Source of the DNA: Ramicandelaber brevisporus
Taxonomy: Eukaryota; Kickxellomycota; Ramicandelaberales; Ramicandelaberaceae
Direction of reading: 5' to 3'
Assembly: GCA_025201865.1 (NCBI GenBank)
Contig: MU603087.1
Span: 1-20,879 of the forward strand
DNA length: 20,879 nt
Below the pieces are notes generated by a model. It did not search any database. It saw nothing but the letters and a program-made list of their open reading frames with translations, and was not told the origin of the DNA. The position numbers and the translations under genes are program-made. Positions 7,479-15,774 of this stretch are shown piece by piece (the first letter of the stretch is position 1; every line of letters begins with the position of its first letter).

Positions 7479-10424
7479 ATGTCGCGCCGTGTTGTAGCAG
7501 ACGAACACGACTTTAGTGATGTTGATGCAGAAGAGTCTCAGGATCTCTTTGCCGGTCTTACTCAGCGGCAGGGTCAAGCTGCCTCCGCCTCTGCCTCTGC
7601 CTCAGCTGCTGGTAGCCAACAGACTCCAGCTCGTGGCGGTCGTGGTCGTGGCGGTGGTGCTTCTAGTGCTAGTGGAGCAATTGGAGGGATGGCGTCTTCT
7701 CCACTGAATTACGATTTGACTTCATCGCCTCGTCTTCGTACGATGGATCTTCCAACCACGCCACATGGCAGCCATTTGTATTCAGGAGTGTTTGGACCAA
7801 GCTCATCATTTGGGAGAATTGACCATCAGCAGCAGCAGCAACAGCAACAACTTGGAGGACTGATTAACATTGCACCTCGCAATAGACGCGGTGATTTAGC
7901 CAGTCGAATTGGGTCAATTACTTCTTCTGATATTGGATTGGATGCATTGCAGCTGCCCTCTTCATCCACTGGAATTGCTGCATTGCACAATAGAACCACT
8001 CTCATTGGTACTCAAGACAGCAGCATTAACAATAACAGTAACAATAACAATGAAAATAACAATGGTGAAGAGAATGAGAATGGAGGAGGAGGAGAAGATT
8101 CAGCTGGTAAACGAGTGATTTGGGGCACAACTGTGGATATTCATGAATCAATCCAAATGTTTGAAGATTTCCTCAAAGGATTTAACATGGGGCATCGTGC
8201 TAAATACGATGGAGTTCCTGCTGAGGATATAACAATGGATGAGTTAAACTCGGTACCATTTTACATTGATTTAATTACAGATATGCGCAATAAAGAGGAG
8301 TATTGTATGAATTTGGACTGTGTTAACTTATTGGCATATCCGGTTAGTGGACCTCGCCTATACCAGCAGTTGGTTAACTACCCATCAGAAATGGTTTCAC
8401 TGATGGATGACATTCTTACTCATATGTTTATTAGTTTATTCCCTGAAGTTAACTTGAATGGAAATGCACTGAGAGTGCGTCCATTTAACCTGGCAGCATC
8501 GGTTAACATGCGCAGCTTGAATCCATCTGATATTGACAAATTGGTGTCTATTAAGGGAATGCTGATTAGAGCTTCCCCAGTCATTCCTGATCTGAAATCT
8601 GCATTCTTCCGCTGCAATGTGTGTGACAGCAATGAAACTGTGGCTGTTGATAGAGGCTATGTAGATGAGCCGGCCAAATGCAACAACAACCAATGCAGAG
8701 CCACTCGGTCCATGATACTCATCCACAACAGATGTGAATATGCTGATAAGCAAGTTTGTAGATTGCAAGAAACTCCCGACATGATTCCAGATGGACAAAC
8801 GCCCCATGCTGTATCGCTGCATATGTTTGATGAGTTGGTTGATTTTGCCAAGCCTGGTGATAGATTGGAAATCACTGGAATTTATAGAGGCATCCCAGTT
8901 CGTGCCAACCCCCGTATGAGAACAGTCAAAGCCATCTACCGAACATATCTGGATGTTGTTCATATTAGAAAGACCGATAAAAAGAGACTGGGCTCGGATA
9001 ACTCCACTGTGGCTGATAATGAGTTTGAAGTCAAGGTTAATGAGAGTGACTCTCTGTCAAACTCAGCCAGCATGAGTGAAGATGAAATCCATGCATTGTC
9101 TCAGGATGGACAATTGTTTGACATCCTCTCTCAGTCATTGGCTCCATCTATCTTTGGATTGGAAGACGTTAAAAAGGGAATTCTGCTGCAGCTGCTGGGT
9201 GGATCAAACAAGAATTTAGATCGAACGGCTGCACCACGCATCAGAGGAGATATCAATATCTTGCTAGTGGGTGATCCAGGTGTATCCAAGTCGCAGCTGT
9301 TGAGCTATGCTCATAAGATTGCACCAAGAGGAGTGTATACTTCAGGCAAAGGTTCATCTGCTGTTGGTTTAACCGCCTATGTAACACGTGATCCAGACAC
9401 TAGACAGGTTGTGTTGGAGTCTGGTGCATTGGTTATGAGTGATGGTGGTGTCTGCTGCATCGATGAGTTTGATAAGATGAGTGATTCTACTCGTTCAATC
9501 CTTCATGAAGTCATGGAACAGCAAACTGTATCTGTTGCCAAGGCTGGCATTATTGCCACTCTTAACGCACGCACATCCATCTTAGCCAGTGCCAATCCAA
9601 TTGACTCTCGCTGGGATCGCACAAAGACCATTGTGGATAACATTAACCTGCCTCCAACGCTATTGTCGCGTTTTGATTTGGTATTCATTTTACTCGACTT
9701 GGTCAACGAACGCGATGATCGTCGACTGGCTCGTCATTTGGTTTCTCTCTATCTCGAAAACCGCCCTGGCCTCCCCTCTTTTGCCAACACCGCTGCTGGA
9801 GTCCGTATCATTTCAAAGGAGAAGCTCACCCAGTACATCACCTATGCCAAGCGTGAAGTAAACCCTGTTCTTGGTGAAGATGCCGCTGACGAGCTTGTTC
9901 GCGAGTATGTTGAATTGCGTGGCATTGGTCGCAAGGATAGCCAAGGTCTCGCCATTGCCAAGCGTGAGCGCAACAAGCGCATCACTGCCACTGTCCGTCA
10001 GCTCGAATCGATGGTTCGTCTCAGCGAAGCCCATGCTCGCATGCGTCTCTCCCCCATCGTTGAAGCTTCGGATGTGCTTGAGGCTGCTCGTCTGCTCAAG
10101 GAGGCCATCCGTCAATCTGCCACCAACGAGAAGGGTGTGATTGACATTGATCACTTGGTCACCGGTATCTCGGCTAGCTCGCGCAAGGTTCTGACAGAGA
10201 TGATGGACGGCATTTTGAGCATGCTGCGTGACAAGGAACACAACCCAACGGGCAGTCTGGCATGGAGCGATGCATTTGCCAAGTTTGAAAACATGGTGTC
10301 AGTTCCAGTTAGCAAGCAAGACTTTGACAAGGCTCTCAATGGATTGCAGCAGCAAGGAACTGTTGCTGTTGCAGGCAATAGGAACAAGACTATTAAATTG
10401 ATGGAGGCGGAAATCCTCTCCTAG
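7479..10424 (+). CDS. MCM4: DNA replication licensing factor MCM4 (replicative helicase subunit)
   Basis: This 981-residue protein is a subunit of the hexameric MCM2-7 helicase loaded at replication origins. The first 200 residues are disordered and rich in Ser, Gln and Asn, with several S/T-P sites (SSPLNYDL, SSPRLRT, LPTTPHGS) like those phosphorylated by cell-cycle kinases in the family. A zinc ribbon follows: C379, C382, C401 and C406, spaced C-x2-C-x18-C-x4-C. The ATPase core has Walker A GDPGVSKS (598-605), Walker B CCIDEFDKM (659-667), sensor 1 in ASANP and the arginine finger SRFDL (R731). The wording around the zinc ribbon (IHNRCEYADKQ, LQETPDMIPDGQTPH, ITGIYRGIPVR) and ICCIDEFDKM/LNARTSILASANPI identify MCM4 rather than another paralogue. 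No introns are seen. Codons become C-richer after about 9660. Confidence 0.96.
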   Translation: MSRRVVADEHDFSDVDAEESQDLFAGLTQRQGQAASASASASAAGSQQTPARGGRGRGGGASSASGAIGGMASSPLNYDLTSSPRLRTMDLPTTPHGSHLYSGVFGPSSSFGRIDHQQQQQQQQLGGLINIAPRNRRGDLASRIGSITSSDIGLDALQLPSSSTGIAALHNRTTLIGTQDSSINNNSNNNNENNNGEENENGGGGEDSAGKRVIWGTTVDIHESIQMFEDFLKGFNMGHRAKYDGVPAEDITMDELNSVPFYIDLITDMRNKEEYCMNLDCVNLLAYPVSGPRLYQQLVNYPSEMVSLMDDILTHMFISLFPEVNLNGNALRVRPFNLAASVNMRSLNPSDIDKLVSIKGMLIRASPVIPDLKSAFFRCNVCDSNETVAVDRGYVDEPAKCNNNQCRATRSMILIHNRCEYADKQVCRLQETPDMIPDGQTPHAVSLHMFDELVDFAKPGDRLEITGIYRGIPVRANPRMRTVKAIYRTYLDVVHIRKTDKKRLGSDNSTVADNEFEVKVNESDSLSNSASMSEDEIHALSQDGQLFDILSQSLAPSIFGLEDVKKGILLQLLGGSNKNLDRTAAPRIRGDINILLVGDPGVSKSQLLSYAHKIAPRGVYTSGKGSSAVGLTAYVTRDPDTRQVVLESGALVMSDGGVCCIDEFDKMSDSTRSILHEVMEQQTVSVAKAGIIATLNARTSILASANPIDSRWDRTKTIVDNINLPPTLLSRFDLVFILLDLVNERDDRRLARHLVSLYLENRPGLPSFANTAAGVRIISKEKLTQYITYAKREVNPVLGEDAADELVREYVELRGIGRKDSQGLAIAKRERNKRITATVRQLESMVRLSEAHARMRLSPIVEASDVLEAARLLKEAIRQSATNEKGVIDIDHLVTGISASSRKVLTEMMDGILSMLRDKEHNPTGSLAWSDAFAKFENMVSVPVSKQDFDKALNGLQQQGTVAVAGNRNKTIKLMEAEILS

Positions 10425-10873
10425 ATACCTTTGCACTCTTTGCACTCTCTCTCTCTTCTTAATCCTTTTTGTTTGTTTTAGTTCATACTTTTGTTTAGGA
10501 GCAGAGCAGCTTTTAAAAGAAATATCCTAGCTCTAGCCTAGGTTCTCCGTGATGAAGCGAATACAGCTTGGTGTGCTGCGCCATGTGGATTTACTGCAGC
10601 GTTTTGTGTTATAAAGTCGGCTTGTAACCGTCAACGACCAAATGTGTTACAATTGTATATTGGCTCCACAAATATTTACTCGAGTTATCAGATGGAAAGA
10701 TAGTTATGCAATTAAAGAAGAAAAGTAGAGTGCAATATGGAAAAGGGATGAAAGTTATGGCATAAAGAATAAAGAATAAAGAAAATGATGATGCAAAAAA
10801 AATATAAAGTATGCAGAATATGTATGCATTAGTAGTGTTAATAAGTATGCAAGAACTATAGCTCCGTTTGTTC
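10425..10873. other. Convergent 3' spacer between MCM4 and the secreted basic protein gene
   Basis: No gene is seen. Two AATAAA signals on the plus strand at 10768-10773 and 10775-10780 could serve MCM4 polyadenylation, though they lie about 345 bp after its stop. Just after the MCM4 stop there are two tandem copies of CTTTGCACT (10429-10446) followed by a CT run. GTATGCA occurs three times between 10809 and 10850, within the likely 3' UTR of the minus-strand gene. Confidence 0.5.
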
Positions 10874-13105
10874 TTAGAGCTCAATATTCTCTTGAGGCTG
10901 CTGCTGAGTTTGGCCACTACCGGTGGCAGAATTATAAGCAGCGCTTGCAGCGTTTCCAACTGCGGACGCAGCGGCACTAGCCGCGGCTACACATTTACCT
11001 CCGACATTGACCAAGCCCTTTGCACATTTTACAACAGCGGCTCCGATAGGCCCAGCTGCAGCTTCCACAGTATTGGTGATAACCTGGGTGCTAGTACCAG
11101 TTGTGTCGCGATAACCTTGAACTGCACCTCCGATAGCTCCCGCTGCAGCTCCCATGACGGCGGTTGCATAAACGTCTCTGGGATCGTTGTCCTCCTTACC
11201 CATCATACCAGTGACACCTTGCTTACCCCCTTCCATGCTGAGACCAGCAGCTCCACCAGCGACTGCACCCGCAGCACCGCCAACAAGCACGCGACCTACT
11301 GCTCCCATAGGTGGTGGTCCTTGTTGCGCTTGGACCGGCAGCGGTAGTGACGAAGATTGGCTATCAGTCGACGGCCGTCCTTGTGATGGAGTTTGTGATG
11401 CTGACGAAGCTTGACTATCAGTCGACGGACGCAATGGAGCTGCCTGTGGTCGTGGAGGCGGTGAGCTTGAGGAAGCTGACGGACTACCGCCACCACCACC
11501 ACCACAGCCATCGTCGCGCTTGCCAAACCGACCGCGCATCATGCAGACAGCACCACTGGGAGGCTTGGAAAGACTTGTTGGAGATGCAGCAGTCATTGAG
11601 CGAGGAACAATGCGGGCCGTATCAAGACCTTTGGGGGTGGCACTATTCGGGCCACCTTTACCAACGGCACCAACCTTGTTCACGCCATTCTGGAGGCCAC
11701 CCTTCTGGTTGATACCACCAACCTTATTCACGCCATTCTGGGGGCCACCCTTGCCAACAGCACCATCCTTGTTCACACCATTCTGGAGGCCACCCTTTTG
11801 ATTGACACCCACACGACCGGAGTTGATGCCTTTACCACCAAGACCTCCATTCTTCTGAATACCATCACGAGGAAGACCATTGCGACCAGTCTTTGGACCT
11901 TGACTGCCAGGCTTGACACCACCACTGAGACGACCATTCTTTGGACTGGGGCCGCCAGCGGCAGGACCATTGCGGCCAGGTTTGGCGCCATTGACGCGAC
12001 CTCCAGGCTGTTGCTGCTTGCTACCTGGTCTTCCATTCGTCTGGCCACGGCTACGGTTGACTGGGCCATTGCGACCAGCCTTGGCACCTGGACCTGTGCG
12101 ACCAGCTTTAGCATCAGGACGGCCTGCGTTCTTTGGACCAGATGCTGCCCCGGCACGACCAGCTTTAGCGCCAGGAAGCTGACGACCTGCATTCTTTGGA
12201 CGGGTGGCTGAGCCGGCACGACCAGACTTAGTGTTTGGACGGGTGGTTGAGCCGGCACGACCAGGCTTGGCACCTGGACGTTGACGACCAGACATAGTGT
12301 TTGGGCGGGCTGGTTTCTTAGCGTTGGCACTAGGACGCTGGCGACCGGCATTCTTTGGACGAGATGCTGGAGTGTTGCGGCCAGATTTAGTGTTTGGACG
12401 GGTGGTTGCGCCGGCACGGCTAGGCTTGGCACCTGGGCGGGTTGACTTCTTGGCATTGGCACCTGGACGCTGGCGACCAGCATTCTTGGGACGACCGCCA
12501 GCAGCTGCTTGCTTGCCCTGACGAGCACCACCAGGAGGAGTGCGAGCTGATGGTTTCTTAGCGTTGGCACTTGGACGGGCTGGCTTCTTGGCATTGACAC
12601 CAGGACGTTGGCGACCGGTATTCTTGCTGGCCGGGCGAGCGGCTGGCTTCTTACCTGCTTGACGAGTGGTTGGCTTCTTGCTGGCTGGGCCACGCTGCTG
12701 TGGACGCTGCTTAGTAGCTTGAGCCGGACGCTTTTGCTGAGCTGGACGCTTTTGTTGTGCTGGACGCTTTTGTTGAGTAGGACGGCGAGCAGGCTGCTTG
12801 GTAGCCTTGGCTGGTGGACGAGCAGAGGACTTGGCACGCTGTTGTGGACGCTGCTTGGTAGCTTGAGCTGGACGCTGGGGACGTTGCTTGGTAGCTTTGG
12901 CTGATGGGCGAGCGGCTGGCTTGGGACGCTGCTGCTGCCTAACCGGTGCGCGAGGGGTAGCAGCTTTGGTATTGAGAAGGTTGTATGGATCTGTAGCAAG
13001 TGCTTTTGGCTGCGCCTTTGGTGCTGCCTTGCGTGACGGGCGAGCGACAGCTGCAAAGCCGAGCTGCACGAATAAAATGAGTGCTATGAATGCAAAGATG
13101 CGCAT
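10874..13105 (-). CDS. Secreted, strongly basic repeat protein of unknown function
   Basis: I do not recognise this 743-residue protein. Residues 1-21 (MRIFAFIALILFVQLGFAAV) are a clear signal peptide. Residues 22-410 are almost free of acidic and aromatic residues, with roughly a third Lys plus Arg among Pro, Ala, Gly, Gln and Asn, in degenerate units such as ATKQRPQQR, QQKRPA (three in a row) and NAGRQRPGANAKKPARP. Residues 435-486 hold two copies of a 21-residue Gly/Asn/Lys block, one residue different. A Kex2-type site (GKR, 528-530) precedes a polyglycine and Ser/Pro linker. The C-terminus has two glycine-zipper-like hydrophobic stretches (601-621, 652-664) and a C-x10-C pair (694-705). 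The cysteines are C521, C534, C694 and C705. The frame is open further upstream, but a minus-strand TATA box at 13246-13252 and the signal peptide fix the start at 13105. A wall- or polyanion-binding role is only a guess. Confidence 0.75.
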   Translation of the reverse strand: MRIFAFIALILFVQLGFAAVARPSRKAAPKAQPKALATDPYNLLNTKAATPRAPVRQQQRPKPAARPSAKATKQRPQRPAQATKQRPQQRAKSSARPPAKATKQPARRPTQQKRPAQQKRPAQQKRPAQATKQRPQQRGPASKKPTTRQAGKKPAARPASKNTGRQRPGVNAKKPARPSANAKKPSARTPPGGARQGKQAAAGGRPKNAGRQRPGANAKKSTRPGAKPSRAGATTRPNTKSGRNTPASRPKNAGRQRPSANAKKPARPNTMSGRQRPGAKPGRAGSTTRPNTKSGRAGSATRPKNAGRQLPGAKAGRAGAASGPKNAGRPDAKAGRTGPGAKAGRNGPVNRSRGQTNGRPGSKQQQPGGRVNGAKPGRNGPAAGGPSPKNGRLSGGVKPGSQGPKTGRNGLPRDGIQKNGGLGGKGINSGRVGVNQKGGLQNGVNKDGAVGKGGPQNGVNKVGGINQKGGLQNGVNKVGAVGKGGPNSATPKGLDTARIVPRSMTAASPTSLSKPPSGAVCMMRGRFGKRDDGCGGGGGGSPSASSSSPPPRPQAAPLRPSTDSQASSASQTPSQGRPSTDSQSSSLPLPVQAQQGPPPMGAVGRVLVGGAAGAVAGGAAGLSMEGGKQGVTGMMGKEDNDPRDVYATAVMGAAAGAIGGAVQGYRDTTGTSTQVITNTVEAAAGPIGAAVVKCAKGLVNVGGKCVAAASAAASAVGNAASAAYNSATGSGQTQQQPQENIEL
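11653..11806 (-). repeat. In-frame tandem repeats within the secreted protein gene
   Basis: A unit of about 30 bp containing CCATTCTGG and GGCCACCC recurs three times, with longer similarity over about 93 bp. It encodes the paired blocks NQKGGLQNGVNK...AVGKGGP. The copies are nearly identical, implying recent duplication or ongoing homogenisation. Confidence 0.8.
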
Positions 13106-13130
13106 TTGATGCAAATATGCAAGAGATTGT

Positions 13131-13162
13131 GCAAAGGTGCAAAGGTGCAAAGGTGCAAAGGG
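13131..13162 (-). repeat. Eight-base tandem repeat in the 5' leader
   Basis: Four units of GCAAAGGT (the last ends in G) lie between the TATA box and start codon of the secreted protein gene. The mRNA would read a tandem ACCUUUGC array 26-57 bases before the AUG. Confidence 0.85.
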
Positions 13163-13245
13163 AGAAGCGATAGTTCGAGTGAAGGATGCAGAAGATGGAA
13201 GGAAATTGAATGCGATGATCGAAACGAGCCTCTCTTTGTACCGCA

Positions 13246-13252
13246 TCTTATA
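13246..13252 (-). promoter_or_regulatory. TATA box of the secreted basic protein gene
   Basis: The minus strand reads TATAAGA within GGTATAAGA, about 140 bp upstream of the chosen ATG. An in-frame ATG overlaps this box and so would probably not be in the transcript, which supports the downstream signal-peptide start. Confidence 0.5.
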
Positions 13253-13262
13253 CCCAGCTGTG

Positions 13263-14219
13263 GAAGAGCAATAATGCCTTGGAGGTTCACGGGTCACAAA
13301 TGAACAGAGCTTTTTTCCGACAGAATTTCTGTGTTGCCAAGGATGCTTGCAGCTACTCCAATCGAATGTGACTTTATCCCTCGGCAATAGAATGTTGCAG
13401 AGTTCTCTCCCCAATGGCAGTAATTCTTACAATATCGAAGCAGTCTGATCCGGGTAACATATGTGCGACGTCCTGTCAGTGCATTTATTTGAAAGCTGTA
13501 GCGAATGTCCGCCAGTGATGCGGTCGCTCTGTCTGTGCAGTGACCGCAAGAAGTAAATGGAAGGATTAACGGGTCTCGGATTCCGCTATCTTCAATTTTA
13601 TATTTTTTTTATCACCACTGCGACTCCTCGGGTCATCGACGGTTCATGAGCACTTGGTAGGTACAATTCTCGTTGCGAGTTGAATCAACGTTCATTTCGA
13701 TTATTATCTCTCTATCGTACCTATTGTTTTATTCCCTATTATTGTGAGTTATTATGGCACAATTCACGTACGGGCAAGAAAGAATGTTCGATCACTAGAC
13801 GGGGTCGAATGAAAGAGCTGGCAAATCGAAAGGCTTGTTTCTACAAATAATTGCTATTGGGCCATTCTATTGGTGGGTAAAGTCATGTGTACACGCAATA
13901 TGGCAGGAACTCCGCACTGAACATCACCTCATCACCATTGCATTCGACCGAAGTTTACCGTGCAGATTATTTACGTAATACTGTAGCGACAGCTGGGAGT
14001 TGAAGCATAAGGAAGAGTATCAACATCAAAGCTTTCTTCTGTAAAAATACACCAAAAAAGAACATAAGAAACTGTCTTACTACTCGTACTTGTTCTCTTT
14101 TGAACGTCATCAGAGCTCTCTTTTATACTATAGGATTAATACTATTAGGATAGGATAGGATTAATGGACCAGAATTGTATGGAAACAGGCGGATTTGTTT
14201 TAGTCAGTTAGTAAAGTTA
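13263..14219. other. Long gene-free spacer with upstream sequence of the secreted protein gene
   Basis: No open frame with coding character, tRNA or other RNA gene could be recognised here. Two direct copies of CTATTGG, 13 bp apart (13854-13860 and 13867-13873), give inverted CCAAT boxes facing the secreted protein gene about 610 bp from its TATA box. TAGGAT-type short repeats occur at 14130-14164, near the 3' end of the RING gene. The remainder has mixed composition. Confidence 0.5.
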
Positions 14220-15251
14220 TTAATTGTAAGGGTTAGGTCCAAAGGCGGATAAATAATTACCCGGCAAAACAGAGTCCGAATTTGGTAACAGAATATGTAC
14301 ATTTTCTTGAATATGATGCTTGAGTCTGTAGTTGTGCACCTTCCTTGCCCACCAGCCGATGTCATTGCCTGCCGATGACAGTTCATCTATATCGCGAATA
14401 AACACACGTGTTTTGAAGTTCACAACATTGCCATTGGTATTCTCATATGATGCCGTGATTCTCATAGGACATGTTCGGCTAATCACACGACCCAATGTCT
14501 CCATACACACATTATCCACCGTCTCATCAAAGCGCTCCATCACTGCGCCGTTGAAGGGAACTGAGTTTACCGCCAAAGCTATTGATGGATCATCCTCCGA
14601 TGCAATCGCTGCCGCAAGACGAGTGTTATAATCCTCGATCTCCTGAGGAGTACGAGTATCGGTCTTGCAAAGTGGACACAATGAACTGATGTTTGAGAGC
14701 CACGGATCGACACAAGTAGCATGGAAGACATGTTTGCAGGACGGAATTATCCGAACCGTTTCACCAATCTTAAATACTTCGATGCAAACAGAGCATGATT
14801 CTTGGGAATGCACTGTTTCTTGGAGTGGGTGATACAAAGGCTGAGTGTTGCTGCGGACAAGCGCGCGAGCGTGATCCAAGATATCCATATCTGCAGTGGC
14901 GGCAGCGACAGTTGCAGCAGTTGCGGTAGTGTGTGTATTGGAATACGCTGCCAGTTCAGACATGTTCGACTCATTGAGGACCAATTTCTCAAAGTCATCA
15001 ACGTTCGGCTTGACTGGTTTTGGTCGACTTGCTTCTCCCGCCTGTGCACGGCGCACAGCTTCCATTCGACGACAATAGCCAAGGGCACGCTGTAATGCAA
15101 TTCTCATGGCATTTTTCTCATCACCTGAGGTAGCACGCCGTCCAAGTACGACACGCTTAAAAAGAAACAAGCCAGCTACCAAAACCAATACAGCACAGGC
15201 GAATGCTATAAAAACGATTAATAGGACGGACAAGGACACTGCTGGACGCAT
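14220..15251 (-). CDS. Membrane-anchored RING-H2 finger protein (probable E3 ubiquitin ligase)
   Basis: The protein has 343 residues. Residues 7-31 are one hydrophobic segment followed by KRVVLGRR, so it is probably anchored in an endomembrane or the plasma membrane with the bulk in the cytosol. The RING-H2 finger is complete: C153, C156, C172, H174, H177, C180, C192 and C195 (C-x2-C-x15-C-x-H-x2-H-x2-C-x11-C-x2-C), with the PW of VDPWL that typically contacts the E2. This layout matches ATL-type and related membrane ligases. The roughly 140 residues after the finger are not recognised; they contain IGWWARKVHNYRLKHH and end in AFGPNPYN. A true ATG starts the frame and a minus-strand TATA box lies about 90 bp upstream. 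The gene diverges from the amidotransferase gene. Confidence 0.87.
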   Translation of the reverse strand: MRPAVSLSVLLIVFIAFACAVLVLVAGLFLFKRVVLGRRATSGDEKNAMRIALQRALGYCRRMEAVRRAQAGEASRPKPVKPNVDDFEKLVLNESNMSELAAYSNTHTTATAATVAAATADMDILDHARALVRSNTQPLYHPLQETVHSQESCSVCIEVFKIGETVRIIPSCKHVFHATCVDPWLSNISSLCPLCKTDTRTPQEIEDYNTRLAAAIASEDDPSIALAVNSVPFNGAVMERFDETVDNVCMETLGRVISRTCPMRITASYENTNGNVVNFKTRVFIRDIDELSSAGNDIGWWARKVHNYRLKHHIQENVHILLPNSDSVLPGNYLSAFGPNPYN

Positions 15252-15338
15252 GAGTGTGTGTTAGGTGAGTTCGTGGAAATAACAATGATGTAGATAGACA
15301 TGTAAGGAAGAAGGAAGGAACTACTCTCTTTCTCGCAG

Positions 15339-15344
15339 TTTATA
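15339..15344 (-). promoter_or_regulatory. TATA box of the RING gene
   Basis: TATAAA on the minus strand, about 90 bp upstream of the ATG at 15251. Confidence 0.5.
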
Positions 15345-15350
15345 ACAAGA

Positions 15351-15382
15351 AAAGGAAGTGCGAAAAGAGAAAGGAAGTGCGA
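15351..15382. repeat. Direct repeat of AAAGGAAGTGCGA
   Basis: Two exact 13-bp copies start at 15351 and 15370, just upstream of the RING gene TATA box. They could be paired binding sites for one factor. Confidence 0.7.
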
Positions 15383-15621
15383 GATGAGATCTACAAGCGC
15401 CAAGGCAAGTTTATGTGGTTATTGACAAGTCTATGGAAGCTTCGGGAGTGAAAAACAATAACCAAGCCACGTTTTCCTGGCTGTCAAGGCGTTGAGAAGT
15501 CAGCAAACTGTCTTTTGGATGGAAAGATACTATGATTAAACAGAGTGAGCATTAAAAGGAAAAAAGGATATCAGGTTTGCATTGAGATGGATATTCGTAT
15601 TTGTTTATTGCTATCACCACT

Positions 15622-15629
15622 GACGTCAC
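15622..15629. promoter_or_regulatory. CRE palindrome TGACGTCA
   Basis: This is the full eight-base site bound by Atf1/Sko1/CREB-type bZIP dimers, which in fungi mediate stress responses. It is about 145 bp before the amidotransferase ATG and 370 bp before the RING gene ATG, a good position to act on the former and possibly both. Confidence 0.5.
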
Positions 15630-15774
15630 ATTTCACACGGACTTCATTCCAGTCTCTCGCTAGATAGTTGAGTCCAGCCAATACTTTTGTCGGCATTTCA
15701 ATTATCAACATCCGAAGCAGGGTGGCGGAAAGTTCGGGTTCTCTCATCTTTACCAAACACTCGCAAATACAAAC

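Larger units (their letters stand above)
15252..15774. other. Divergent promoter spacer (RING gene / amidotransferase gene)
   Basis: These 523 bp hold no gene. The RING side has a TATA box and purine-rich repeats on the plus strand. The amidotransferase side has no clear TATA but carries a perfect CRE palindrome. Confidence 0.6.

Noticed and set aside
11773-13056. 427-codon open frame overlapping the secreted protein gene in another minus-strand frame
   Set aside because: It is the shifted reading of the same repeats, which contain few stop-forming triplets. It has no signal peptide or domain, and the overlapping frame has a signal peptide and TATA box.
13106-13414. N-terminal extension of the secreted protein frame to 13414
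   Set aside because: The outermost start is TTG, the intervening ATG overlaps the TATA box, and an extension would bury the signal peptide.
13560-14100. Small structured RNA gene in the long spacer
   Set aside because: B-box-like GTTCGA occurrences lack matching stems or A-boxes, and no stable long hairpin or known RNA signature could be made out by eye.
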